Source: Azospirillum sp. TSA2s
GTDB taxonomy: Bacteria; Pseudomonadota; Alphaproteobacteria; Azospirillales; Azospirillaceae
Assembly (NCBI RefSeq): GCF_004923315.1
Contig: NZ_CP039647.1
Span: forward strand, 744,001 to 808,000
Length of the DNA: 64,000 bases
Direction of reading: 5' to 3'
Shown: positions 50,922 to 58,923 of the stretch, in pieces
How positions within the stretch are numbered: the stretch's first letter is position 1
How the letters are laid out: each line of letters starts with the position of its first letter
Notes under the pieces: generated by a model
Seen by the model: the letters and a program-made list of their open reading frames with translations, nothing else
What the model was told of the DNA's origin: nothing
Database searches by the model: none
Made by a program: the position numbers and the translations under genes

Positions 50922-51746
50922 TCAGTTGCCCTTGAAGACCGGCTTGCGCTTCTCGTGGAAGGAGGCGACGCCTTCCTTGAAGTCCTCCGAGCCGCGCAGG
51001 CGGCCGTAGGCCTGCCCCTCGATCTCGATAGCGCCGTTGACCGACACGTTGTTGCCGCTGTTCAGCACGCCCTTGATGGTGCGCTGGGCCAGCGGCGAGA
51101 AGCCGCGCAGTTCATCGACCAGGGCGGCAACCGTCGCTTCCAATTCGGCGTCGGCGACGCAGTCGGTGACGAAGCCCCAGTCGGCGGCCTGACGGCCGGG
51201 GATGCGCTTGGCCCGCATCACCATGTCCTTGGTCCGGCAGATGCCGATCATGTGCAGCAGGCGGGCCGACCCGCCGGAACCGGGGATCATGCCGATGCGC
51301 ATCTCCGGCAGGGCGAACTGCGCGGTCTCCGACACGATGCGGAAGTCACAGGCGAGCGACAGCTCGAAGCCGACGCCGAAGCAATAGCCACGGACCTGGG
51401 CGATCACCGGCTTGCGGCAGCGCTCCGGGGCGGCGATGTTGACCGCCAACTCCGACACATGCTCCGCCGACTTCTCCATGAAGCCGGCGATGTTGCCGCC
51501 GGACGAGAAGTTCTCGCCCTCGGCGCGCAGGACGATCACCCGCACCTTGGGATCGCGGTCCAGCACCGCGAACACGGCGGCGAACTGGTCGCGCTGGAGC
51601 ATGCTGACGATGTTGAAGGGCGGACGGTGCAACACGATGTCGGCGCGCTCCAGGGATTCGTCGATCTCCACGCGGAAACCGTCGAGATCGGCGAGCAGGC
51701 TGTCGGTGCTGTCGAAACGGTAGGGGGTCACGGTCGGGAACTCCAT
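50922..51746 (-). CDS. Enoyl-CoA hydratase/isomerase (crotonase) family protein
   Basis: A 274-residue crotonase-fold enzyme. The oxyanion-hole segments are visible as GENFSSGGNIAGF (about 77-89) and the CFGVGFELSLACDFRI region (about 122-137). The second part, ALPEMRIGMIPGSGGSARL, follows. The acid residue usual in the first helix is not obvious, so hydratase activity is not certain; hydrolase or ring-opening reactions also occur in this family. It lies 15 bp after the CoA ligase gene, suggesting it acts on the CoA thioester made by that enzyme. Confidence 0.87.
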   Translation of the reverse strand: MEFPTVTPYRFDSTDSLLADLDGFRVEIDESLERADIVLHRPPFNIVSMLQRDQFAAVFAVLDRDPKVRVIVLRAEGENFSSGGNIAGFMEKSAEHVSELAVNIAAPERCRKPVIAQVRGYCFGVGFELSLACDFRIVSETAQFALPEMRIGMIPGSGGSARLLHMIGICRTKDMVMRAKRIPGRQAADWGFVTDCVADAELEATVAALVDELRGFSPLAQRTIKGVLNSGNNVSVNGAIEIEGQAYGRLRGSEDFKEGVASFHEKRKPVFKGN

Positions 51747-51761
51747 GGATGAAGGCAGTGT

Positions 51762-53363
51762 TCAGGAGAGTGTCGGGCTGTGTTCGGCCGGCTTGTGTTC
51801 AGTGGGCTTGTGTTCAGCGGGCTTGTGTTCGAGCGCGAATTCGCCGGCCTGAAGCTTGCGGCGCAGGATCTTGCCGACCGGCGATTTCGGGATTTCGTCG
51901 AGGAAGACGTACTCGCGCGGGCGCTTGAAGTTGGCGAGGCCGGAGGTGCGGCAATGGTCGTCGAGATCCTTCGCCTCGACGCCGCGGGCGCGCTTGACGA
52001 AGGCGACGACCCGCTGGCCCCAGCGCTCGTCGGGCAGGCCGGCGACCGCGACCTCCAGCACGCCGTCATGAAGCGACAGCACGCTTTCGATCTCGACCGG
52101 CGAGACATTCTCGCCGCCGGTGATGATCATGTCGTCGACCCGGCCGGTGACGAAGAGGTCGCCGTCGGCGTCGAGGAAACCGATGTCGCCGGTGAAGTAC
52201 CAGCCGGCATGCAGCGCCTTGGCGTCGGCGTCCGGCCGATTCCAATAACCTTCGAAGGACTCGTCGCCGGACAGGTCGGCGACGATCTGCCCCTCTTCTC
52301 CGGCCGCGGCGCACGCGTCGGGATCGAAGCTGCCGAGGCGGACGATGCGGATGCGCTGGTTCAGCGCCGCCTTGCCGGCCGATCCCGGCTTTGCCGGGGC
52401 GTTCTGGTCGATGGTGAAGGTGTAGATCTCGGACGAGCCGTAATGGTTGACGAACAGCTCGGGCCGGAAGGCGGCGTCCAGCCGCTTCAGCAGGCCGTCG
52501 GTCATCGATGCCCCGGCAAAGCCCAGCTTGCGCACCGACGACACGTCGCTCCGCGCGAAGTCCGGGTCGGCCAGCAGGTCGTGGTACAGCGTCGGCACCA
52601 GATAGAGACAGGTCAGCCGCTCCGCCGCGATCAGTTCAAGCGCGCGGCCGGTGTCGAAGCGCGGCAGGCAGACGAAGCAGCCGTCGACCAACGCCATCGC
52701 CAGCAGCGAACGCACTCCCATCGTGTGGTAGAGCGGCATGACCCCCAGCGTCCGCTCGCCCCGGCGGTAACAATTCTGGGCGACGTGTGCGATTGCGGAG
52801 GCGCGCTCCGTCCGGTGACGGCGCGGCACGCCCTTGGGCTTGCCGGTGGTGCCGGAGGTGTAGAGGAACAGCGAGACATGCTCTGCCATGGCGCGCGGCT
52901 GCGCTTGGGCCATCTCGCTTTCCAGCAGATCGGCGAAGCGGTGGTCGCTTCCATCGCCCGGATCGCCGACCGCCCAATCGCCAATCACAATGCGGGGCAG
53001 CGCCCGCGCCGCAGCGGAGTCCCGGACGGCGTCGGCCGAAACATCCTGATAGAAGAGGGCGCGCACCTCGGCGTCGGGCAGGCAATAGTCCAACTCGTCG
53101 GCCTTCACCCGCCAGTTCAGCGGCACGACAGCGATGCCGGCCAACTGGCAGGCCCAATGGATGGTCGCCATCTCCCAAGTGTTCTGCAGCGCGGTGGCGA
53201 TGCGGTCGCCGGGGCGCAAGGCCAGCCGGTCGAAGGCACCGACCAGCCGGCGGATGCGCTCCAGCCATTGCGCGTAGGTCAGCCGCAGATCACCGTCGAT
53301 AATGGCGACCGCGTCGGGGCTGCGCTCCGCGCTGGCGAGGATGCTGCGGCCGAGGTCAAACAT
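51762..53363 (-). CDS. AMP-dependent acyl/aryl-CoA ligase
   Basis: A 533-residue adenylate-forming enzyme. The P-loop is LYTSGTTGKPKGVPRRH (about 168-184), and YGSSEI and GYWNRPDADAKALHAGWYFTGDIGF follow. The catalytic lysine is in KSPVGKILRRKL near 500. It joins a carboxylic acid to CoA. The C-terminal 22 residues are a low-complexity tail made of repeats of the unit EHKPA/T, encoded by a 15-bp tandem repeat at about 51777-51836. The gene overlaps coxS by 8 bp. The operon context favours an aromatic or hydroxylated acid. Confidence 0.9.
   Translation of the reverse strand: MFDLGRSILASAERSPDAVAIIDGDLRLTYAQWLERIRRLVGAFDRLALRPGDRIATALQNTWEMATIHWACQLAGIAVVPLNWRVKADELDYCLPDAEVRALFYQDVSADAVRDSAAARALPRIVIGDWAVGDPGDGSDHRFADLLESEMAQAQPRAMAEHVSLFLYTSGTTGKPKGVPRRHRTERASAIAHVAQNCYRRGERTLGVMPLYHTMGVRSLLAMALVDGCFVCLPRFDTGRALELIAAERLTCLYLVPTLYHDLLADPDFARSDVSSVRKLGFAGASMTDGLLKRLDAAFRPELFVNHYGSSEIYTFTIDQNAPAKPGSAGKAALNQRIRIVRLGSFDPDACAAAGEEGQIVADLSGDESFEGYWNRPDADAKALHAGWYFTGDIGFLDADGDLFVTGRVDDMIITGGENVSPVEIESVLSLHDGVLEVAVAGLPDERWGQRVVAFVKRARGVEAKDLDDHCRTSGLANFKRPREYVFLDEIPKSPVGKILRRKLQAGEFALEHKPAEHKPTEHKPAEHSPTLS
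51777..51836. repeat. 15-bp tandem repeat in the 3' end of the CoA ligase gene
   Basis: About four imperfect copies of a 15-bp unit (GGCTTGTGTTCAGCG on the plus strand) encode the tail EHKPAEHKPTEHKPAEH. Such in-frame repeats expand and shrink by slippage without frameshift. Confidence 0.75.
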
Positions 53364-53886
53364 GGGCGACCTCCTCCATCGTCCGGCCCGTGACCTCCAT
53401 CACGGCGCGGACGATGCCGGCATAGCCGGTGCAGCGGCAAAGATGGCCGCTCAGCATGTCGCGTAGCTCCTCTTCGGTGGGTTTGGGAATGCGGCCCAGG
53501 TAATCGGTCAGCGACATCAGGATGCCGGCCGTGCAGAAGCCGCATTGCAGGGCGTGATGCTGGCGGAAGGCCTCCTGAAGCGCGGTCATGCGCCCCTGGT
53601 TGGCCTGCGCCAGCCCTTCGACGGTGTCGATGCGCCGGCCGTCGGCCTGCACCGCCAGGGTCAGGCAGGCGCGGGAAGCCACGCCGTCGATGCGGACAGT
53701 GCAGGCGCCGCAGACGCCGTGTTCGCAGCCGACGCGGGTGCCGTGGGCGCCCAGTTCGTGGCGCAGGAAATCGCTGAGCAGCAGGCGCGGATGGGCGTGG
53801 CCGGTACGCGGCGTGCCGTTCAGGACGATGGAGACGGCATGGCGCGTCTCCGCCGCCAGCGGCGATGTTGATTTCAGCGGCGGCAT
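53356..53886 (-). CDS. Molybdenum hydroxylase small subunit, two [2Fe-2S] clusters (CoxS type)
   Basis: A 176-residue iron-sulfur subunit. The plant-ferredoxin type site is CEHGVCGACTVRIDG with a fourth cysteine in SRAC. The second cluster site is CGFCTAGI and CRCTGYAGIV. It moves electrons from the molybdenum site in the large subunit to FAD in the medium subunit. It overlaps coxM by 13 bp and the ligase gene by 8 bp. Confidence 0.93.
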   Translation of the reverse strand: MPPLKSTSPLAAETRHAVSIVLNGTPRTGHAHPRLLLSDFLRHELGAHGTRVGCEHGVCGACTVRIDGVASRACLTLAVQADGRRIDTVEGLAQANQGRMTALQEAFRQHHALQCGFCTAGILMSLTDYLGRIPKPTEEELRDMLSGHLCRCTGYAGIVRAVMEVTGRTMEEVAHV

Positions 53887-54710
53887 GACAGGGCCTCCTC
53901 AAGGACGGTGCGGCCGATCCGGCGGACGAGGTCGCGGCGGTAGCGAGCGGTGGCGTGCTGGTCGTCGTCGCCGCCGAGATCCCAGGCGAAGGCGTTCAGC
54001 GCCTCGTCGAGGTCCGGCGGCAGCCTGCCAGCGGCGAGCGGCCAGGAGCGCAGCGTCGGCCGGTCCGCCACCCCGCCGACAGCGAGGCTGGCGCGCTCCC
54101 CATCCACTGTGGCGGCGCAGGCAGCGATGGCGAAATCGCCATGCCGCATCGACTGCTCCCGGAAGGCATGGCCGCTGCCCGGACGGGCCAGCGGGAAGCG
54201 GACGCATTCGACGATCTCGTCCGACGCTTTCACGGTGGTCAGCGGCCCCAGGAAGAAATCGGCGGCGGCGACGGTGCGACGGCGGCGCAGGTTGCGCAGC
54301 ACCACCTCGCCGCCGGTGGCGACCAGACAGAGCGGCGTCTCGGCGCTGGGGTCGGCATGAGCGACCGATCCGCAGAGCGTGCCGCGGTTGCGGGTCTGGA
54401 AATGGCCAACCCACGGCAGGGCGGCGGCCAGCAGAGGCACTTCCTGGGCCAGGGTCGGACGGGCCAGAACCTCGGCCTGGGTGACGGCGGCGCCGACGGT
54501 CAGCCAGCCATCGTCGGCGCGCAGCGTGCGCAGCTCCTCCAGCCGGCCGAGGTCGATCAGCAGGCGCGGCTGCACCAGCCGCATGTTCAGCATCGGCATC
54601 AGCGACTGGCCGCCGGCGATCACGCGGGCGTCGTCGCCCCCGGCCGCCAGCGCCGCCAGCGCGTCGGCGACGGTCGCCGGCCGCAGATAGTCGAAGGATG
54701 CGGGTTTCAT
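53874..54710 (-). CDS. Molybdenum hydroxylase medium subunit, FAD-binding (CoxM type)
   Basis: A 278-residue FAD subunit. FAD-binding motifs are AGGQSLMPMLNMRL (about 32-45) and TRNRGTLCGSVAHADPSAE (about 108-126). It starts in the 4-bp overlap with the large-subunit gene and ends 13 bp inside the small-subunit gene. The set belongs to the CO dehydrogenase/xanthine oxidase family, but nothing marks it as a CO enzyme. Confidence 0.93.
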   Translation of the reverse strand: MKPASFDYLRPATVADALAALAAGGDDARVIAGGQSLMPMLNMRLVQPRLLIDLGRLEELRTLRADDGWLTVGAAVTQAEVLARPTLAQEVPLLAAALPWVGHFQTRNRGTLCGSVAHADPSAETPLCLVATGGEVVLRNLRRRRTVAAADFFLGPLTTVKASDEIVECVRFPLARPGSGHAFREQSMRHGDFAIAACAATVDGERASLAVGGVADRPTLRSWPLAAGRLPPDLDEALNAFAWDLGGDDDQHATARYRRDLVRRIGRTVLEEALSCRR

Positions 54711-57700
54711 CGCTTGAGTCCCAGAAGGCGCAGCAGGCGCGCCAGAAGTGACGGGTGTTCGGCCGGTGCGGCGGTGCCACCGGCGCGCGCCACCAGCTTC
54801 TCGAAGAACTGGCCGATCAGCAGGCGCGACGCGCTGTCCAGCATCCGGCCGCCGACCGCAGCGACCTTGCCGCCGACCGACGCGCCATACCGGTAGGTGA
54901 CGCGCGTGCCGGTGGGCGTGCGCTCCAGCGTGACATGCCCGGTGCCGCTGCCCGATCCGAGCGCACTGGTGCCGCTGCCGGTCAGGGTCAGCGCGTTGGG
55001 CGGGTCGAGGTCGGACAGCGCCACCTCCGCGGTGTAGCGGCCACGCACCGGGCCGATGCCGACAACAACCTCCGCCCGGTAGGCGTTGGGACCGACGAGG
55101 TCCAGCGCCTCGCAGCCGGGCAGCAGCGCCGCAAGCTCCTTCGGGTCGAGCAGGATGGCCCAGACCTGTTCGGGGCTCGCCGGCACCTCGCGGCTGCCCT
55201 CCCCGGTCAGGCCGCGCCCGCCCTTGATCGCGGCTTTGTCGGCGGCCGACGGCGGAATTTCCCTGGCGCCGGCCCCCGGCGCCGGTCGCGGCGGTTCAGG
55301 CGGATGGATCAGCGCCGCCAGTTTAGCGGGGGTGATCGGCAGGGACGGCGGCCCGTCCACGGAAACGGCAGACAATGCATCGGCCACCGCGTTGGCGAGG
55401 CAGACCGGCGTGCTCATGCAGTTCCCCTCCCCCACCCCCTTGGCGCCGAGCGGCGTTACCGGCGACGGGCTTTCACGGTGAAGGATGACGGGAACCGGCA
55501 CCTCGCAGGCGGTCGGCACCAGATAGTCGGCGAAGGTGCCGGACAGGAAGCGGCCGTCATCGCCATAGGCGTATTCCTCGTACAGCGCGGTGCCGACGGC
55601 ATGGGCGAACCCGCCGAGGATCTGGCCTTCCACCAGCAGCGGGTTCAGCAGCCGACCGGCATCGTGCATGGTGACGTAGCGGTCGATCCGCACCGCGCCC
55701 GTTGTACGGTCGATTTCCACGCCGCAAAAATCGAAAATGAAGCCGTAGCAGGCCGAACTGTTGATGTGGTCGGCGTCGGTCGGCGCCTTCAGCGGCTCCG
55801 GCGTCCAGAAGGCGGTCTCGCGCAGCGCCGCCTCCTGCCCGTCGGGCAGCGTGCCGGGCGCCCAGTGGCCGGCGGCGGCAACGCGGGAGAAGGACAGGCT
55901 GTTGTCCGGGTTGGCCTCGGAGAAGACCTTGCCGCCGGCAAAGCGCACATCGTCGGCCCGGCAGTTCAGTTGGCCGGCGACCAGCGCCGCCATGCGCCCG
56001 CGCAGCCGGGTCGCCGCCACCTGGGCCGCCCCCGCAACCGCCCCGGCGAAGCGGCTGGAATAATTGCCCGACGCGATCGACCAGGCGTCCTTGCCGGTGT
56101 CGAGGTCGGTATTGACGCGGATGTCTTCGAAGCGCAGGCCGAAGACGTCGGCCACCACCTGGGCCAGCACGGTGCGGTGCCCCTGCCCCTGGGGGGCGGA
56201 CGCCACCGTCACCGACACGCCGCCGGTGGGATCGACGGCGACGCTGGCGGTCGCCTGCGCGCCGTTCTTCGGCCCGGCCTTTCGCCGTTCATCGGCGGTC
56301 AGGACGGTCGTGATGTAGCCCATATTGGAGATCGACGGCTCCACCACCGCGGCGTAGCCGATGCCGTAGAGCCGCCCCTCCGCCCGCAGCGCGTCGCGCC
56401 GCGCCTTCAGCGCGTCGAGCGCACCCTCGTGCACCGCCTGCTCCAGCGTCGCGCGGTAATCGCCGCTGTCGAGCGTCCCGCCCGACGCAGTGCGGTAGGG
56501 CATGGCGTCGGCCGCCACCAGATTGCGGCGGATGACGTCGAGCGGGTCCAGTTCCAGTTCCGCCGCCACGCGGTTCATCAGCCGCTCCAGCCCATAATAG
56601 AGCTGCCCGCCGCCGAAGCCGCGGTTGAGGCCGGTCGGCGTCTTGTTGGTGACGACGATGCGGTTGGTCACCGCCAGATGGGGAATGTCGTAGGCGCCGG
56701 TCAGGTTGCCGTGGTTGCGGTAGAGCGAGGCCGGTTCCGGCGCCCGCAGATAGGCGCCGCAATCCTCGGTCTGCTCCATCCGCAGCGCCAGCACCCGGCC
56801 GTCCGGCTCCACCGCCGCGTCGATGCGCATGCGGCGCGCGGTGGCGGAGGTGGCGGCCATCAGATGCTCCAGCCGGTCCTCCACCCACTTCACCGGCCGG
56901 CCGGCGACGCGGGCGCACAGCCCCATCAGCACGACATAGGGGAACACCGCCTGCTTGTTGCCGAAGCTGCCGCCGGAATGGGGCGGCGTCTTAAGCCGCA
57001 ACCGCGATCCCGGGACGTTCAGCGCCTTCGCCATCACCGGATGGACGGCGAAGGGTCCGGAGAAGTTCGACAGCACCTCGTAGGAATCCTCGGCCGCGTC
57101 ATAGTCGGCCAGGACGACGAAGCATTCCATCGGGGTGCAGGAGTTACGCGGATATTCGACTTCGACCGACACGGTGCGGGCGGCATTGGCAAATGCGGTA
57201 TCGGGATCGCCGTAACGGAAGCTGCGGCTGTTGACGAGGTTGGAGCCCACCGCCGGATGGAGCGGCTCCGACCCTTCCTCCAACGCCTGGGCAATCGAGG
57301 TCACCGGCGGCAGCGGGCGGTAGCGCACCTTGATGCGATCGAGCGCGTCTTCGGCCAGATAGCGACTGTCGGCCAGCACCACCGCCACCGGTTCGCCGAC
57401 ATGGCGCACGCGGTCGATGGCGAGACACCAATGCTCCATCGGCGCGCGGATGCCGACCAGGAACGCGCTTGCATGGCGTTTGGCGTCGGCTCCGGTCACC
57501 ACGGCGGCGACGCCGGGAACCGCCAGCGCGGCAGTGATGTCGATGCCCAGAAGGTCGGCATGGGCGTGCGGCGAGCGCAGGATCGCGGCGTGGAGGGTGC
57601 CGGGCTTCACCGGCAGATCGTCGGCATAGCGGGCAACGCCGGTCAGCAGCGCCGCATCCTCGACCCGCGGCATCGCGCGACCGACGAATGGCGCCGGACT

Positions 57701-57757
57701 TGCTTTGATTTCAATGGCCTGCGTGGCGGTCGCAGGGGCCGTTTGGGTGGCCGTCAT
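54707..57757 (-). CDS. Molybdenum hydroxylase large subunit fused to a CoxG-type domain
   Basis: A 1016-residue protein. Residues 20 to about 800 form the molybdopterin-binding large subunit (CoxL/XdhB type). Visible are GLNRGFGGGQLYYGLERL, SAPQGQGHRTVLAQV, and the catalytic glutamate E777 in GVGEGN. The CO dehydrogenase motif with Ser-selanyl cysteine (AYRCSFR) is absent, so it is not a CO dehydrogenase. Residues about 850-1016 form a CoxG/SRPBCC domain (REVPASPEQVWAILLDPKELAALLPGCE), normally a separate membrane-recruiting protein. The fusion ends in the basic stretch LLARLLRLLGLKR. I chose the ATG at 57757, 6 bp after GGAGG; an ATG at 57763 abuts it. It heads the operon and probably hydroxylates an aromatic or heterocyclic substrate or oxidises an aldehyde. 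Confidence 0.9.
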   Translation of the reverse strand: MTATQTAPATATQAIEIKASPAPFVGRAMPRVEDAALLTGVARYADDLPVKPGTLHAAILRSPHAHADLLGIDITAALAVPGVAAVVTGADAKRHASAFLVGIRAPMEHWCLAIDRVRHVGEPVAVVLADSRYLAEDALDRIKVRYRPLPPVTSIAQALEEGSEPLHPAVGSNLVNSRSFRYGDPDTAFANAARTVSVEVEYPRNSCTPMECFVVLADYDAAEDSYEVLSNFSGPFAVHPVMAKALNVPGSRLRLKTPPHSGGSFGNKQAVFPYVVLMGLCARVAGRPVKWVEDRLEHLMAATSATARRMRIDAAVEPDGRVLALRMEQTEDCGAYLRAPEPASLYRNHGNLTGAYDIPHLAVTNRIVVTNKTPTGLNRGFGGGQLYYGLERLMNRVAAELELDPLDVIRRNLVAADAMPYRTASGGTLDSGDYRATLEQAVHEGALDALKARRDALRAEGRLYGIGYAAVVEPSISNMGYITTVLTADERRKAGPKNGAQATASVAVDPTGGVSVTVASAPQGQGHRTVLAQVVADVFGLRFEDIRVNTDLDTGKDAWSIASGNYSSRFAGAVAGAAQVAATRLRGRMAALVAGQLNCRADDVRFAGGKVFSEANPDNSLSFSRVAAAGHWAPGTLPDGQEAALRETAFWTPEPLKAPTDADHINSSACYGFIFDFCGVEIDRTTGAVRIDRYVTMHDAGRLLNPLLVEGQILGGFAHAVGTALYEEYAYGDDGRFLSGTFADYLVPTACEVPVPVILHRESPSPVTPLGAKGVGEGNCMSTPVCLANAVADALSAVSVDGPPSLPITPAKLAALIHPPEPPRPAPGAGAREIPPSAADKAAIKGGRGLTGEGSREVPASPEQVWAILLDPKELAALLPGCEALDLVGPNAYRAEVVVGIGPVRGRYTAEVALSDLDPPNALTLTGSGTSALGSGSGTGHVTLERTPTGTRVTYRYGASVGGKVAAVGGRMLDSASRLLIGQFFEKLVARAGGTAAPAEHPSLLARLLRLLGLKR

Positions 57758-57764
57758 CGTCATC

Positions 57765-57779
57765 CTCCGGTTACCGGAG
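57765..57779. promoter_or_regulatory. Palindrome overlapping the ribosome site of the large-subunit gene
   Basis: CTCCGGT-T-ACCGGAG is a perfect 7-1-7 dyad directly upstream of the large-subunit start. On the minus strand its second arm contains the GGAG of the ribosome site. It could be an operator for the AraC regulator or, as RNA, a 6-bp hairpin that hides the ribosome site. Confidence 0.5.
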
Positions 57780-57847
57780 AAGACTAGACCGTTCGCCCCG
57801 CAAAGCTTTTACCGTGGAGTGTCGCGATTTACCCTAGCGTCTCATTT

Positions 57848-58723
57848 TCATGCATGTCCGGCCTCAGGCGGCCCCTCGCCTGCCCGGTCCACCAGATTGA
57901 CGACGCGGCGGTATTCGGTGGGCGTCACGCCCTGGTGGTTGCGGAAGAAGCGGCTGAAATGGCTGGGCGCCGAAAAGCCGAGCCGGCCGGACACCTCGGT
58001 GGCGCTCTCCAGCCCGGCGGCCATGGCGTCGATGGACGCTTCCATCCGCAGCACGTTGAAATAGAGCGCCGGGGTGATCGCCATCGTCTGCTGGAACAGT
58101 CGGAACATGTGGGCACGCGACAGACCGGCTGCGGCAGCGACGCGGCCGGCGTCGAATTCCTCGCCCAGGGTTCCCCGCATGAAACGAATGGCCTGACGGA
58201 TGCGGAAGTCGCCGGCAGCCGGGGCGGCATAGCGCGTGCCGCCCAGCGTCCGCCATTCGGAGAAACGGTCGATGATGGCGATCATCAGGTCGAACAGCGC
58301 CTCCTCCATCCGCTCGCCCGACGGATCGTCATACAGCAGTTCCGCTGCCATACGGTCGGCCAGCCGGCGGATGTACGGCGTCAGCTCGCCGCAGGACTGC
58401 GCGAAGAAGCCGGGATTGCCGCTGGCGTTGAGTTCCCTCTGCATGGCGCCAAGCCAGCGCGGTTCGATGTACAGCGCCAGGATGACCGTGCGCGGAGCGC
58501 CCGGCTGGTGGGCATAGGAATGGGCCTCCCAGCTGTTGACCAGAACCGCAGTGTCGTCGCGCAGCGGATAGAGCTGTTCCCCCACCGCGAAACGGGTGTC
58601 GGCACCGGACGCCTTGATCAGCACATGGCAATGGGGATGCGCGTGATGGATCAGCGCATTGTCCATGTCCAACAAGGCGACGCGGCCAAAGCTTCCCTGA
58701 TGGATGCGCATCGCTTTCGACAT
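57848..58723 (-). CDS. AraC-family transcriptional regulator
   Basis: A 291-residue regulator. The N-terminal cupin-like sensor contains HAHPHCHVLIK (about 27-37). The C-terminal double helix-turn-helix covers about 180-280 (AAAAGLSRAHMFRLFQQTMAITPALYFNVLR, then EVSGRLGFSAPSHFSRFFRNHQGVTPTEYRR). It lies 90 bp upstream of the molybdenum hydroxylase gene on the same strand and is the likely activator of the ten-gene operon. Confidence 0.9.
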   Translation of the reverse strand: MSKAMRIHQGSFGRVALLDMDNALIHHAHPHCHVLIKASGADTRFAVGEQLYPLRDDTAVLVNSWEAHSYAHQPGAPRTVILALYIEPRWLGAMQRELNASGNPGFFAQSCGELTPYIRRLADRMAAELLYDDPSGERMEEALFDLMIAIIDRFSEWRTLGGTRYAAPAAGDFRIRQAIRFMRGTLGEEFDAGRVAAAAGLSRAHMFRLFQQTMAITPALYFNVLRMEASIDAMAAGLESATEVSGRLGFSAPSHFSRFFRNHQGVTPTEYRRVVNLVDRAGEGPPEAGHA

Positions 58724-58779
58724 GGCGTCCGATCCCTTTCTACCCGCCCGCAGCCAGCGGCCGCAGGGGTAATCTTCGA

Positions 58780-58798
58780 TAGTTTGCTTTACAAGCTA
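58780..58798. promoter_or_regulatory. TAGTTTG-5-CAAGCTA dyad without an adjacent gene
   Basis: A 7-5-7 inverted repeat with one mismatch, in the style of MarR-family operators. On its right only about 125 bp of unassigned sequence remain before the IS630-type element. It may be the upstream site of the AraC gene or the leftover promoter of a gene removed by the insertion. Confidence 0.3.
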
Positions 58799-58923
58799 AT
58801 CATCAGCGGCCGCCTTTACCAGATCCATCGGACGGGATCCCTTGGACGCATGGCTGCCGGTAACGGGAGAAGGAGCGGCAGAAAGAAGTGCCGGCCTGCT
58901 GCCCGAAGATGGCGGATCGACCT

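Noticed and set aside
54707-57757. Aerobic carbon monoxide dehydrogenase
   Set aside because: The CoxL active-site motif AYRCSFR is absent and the gene set contains a CoA ligase and solute uptake genes.
54755-57787. Plus-strand 1010-residue frame opposite the large-subunit gene
   Set aside because: Arg/Gly/His-rich shadow of a GC-rich gene; the minus strand carries clear molybdenum hydroxylase motifs.
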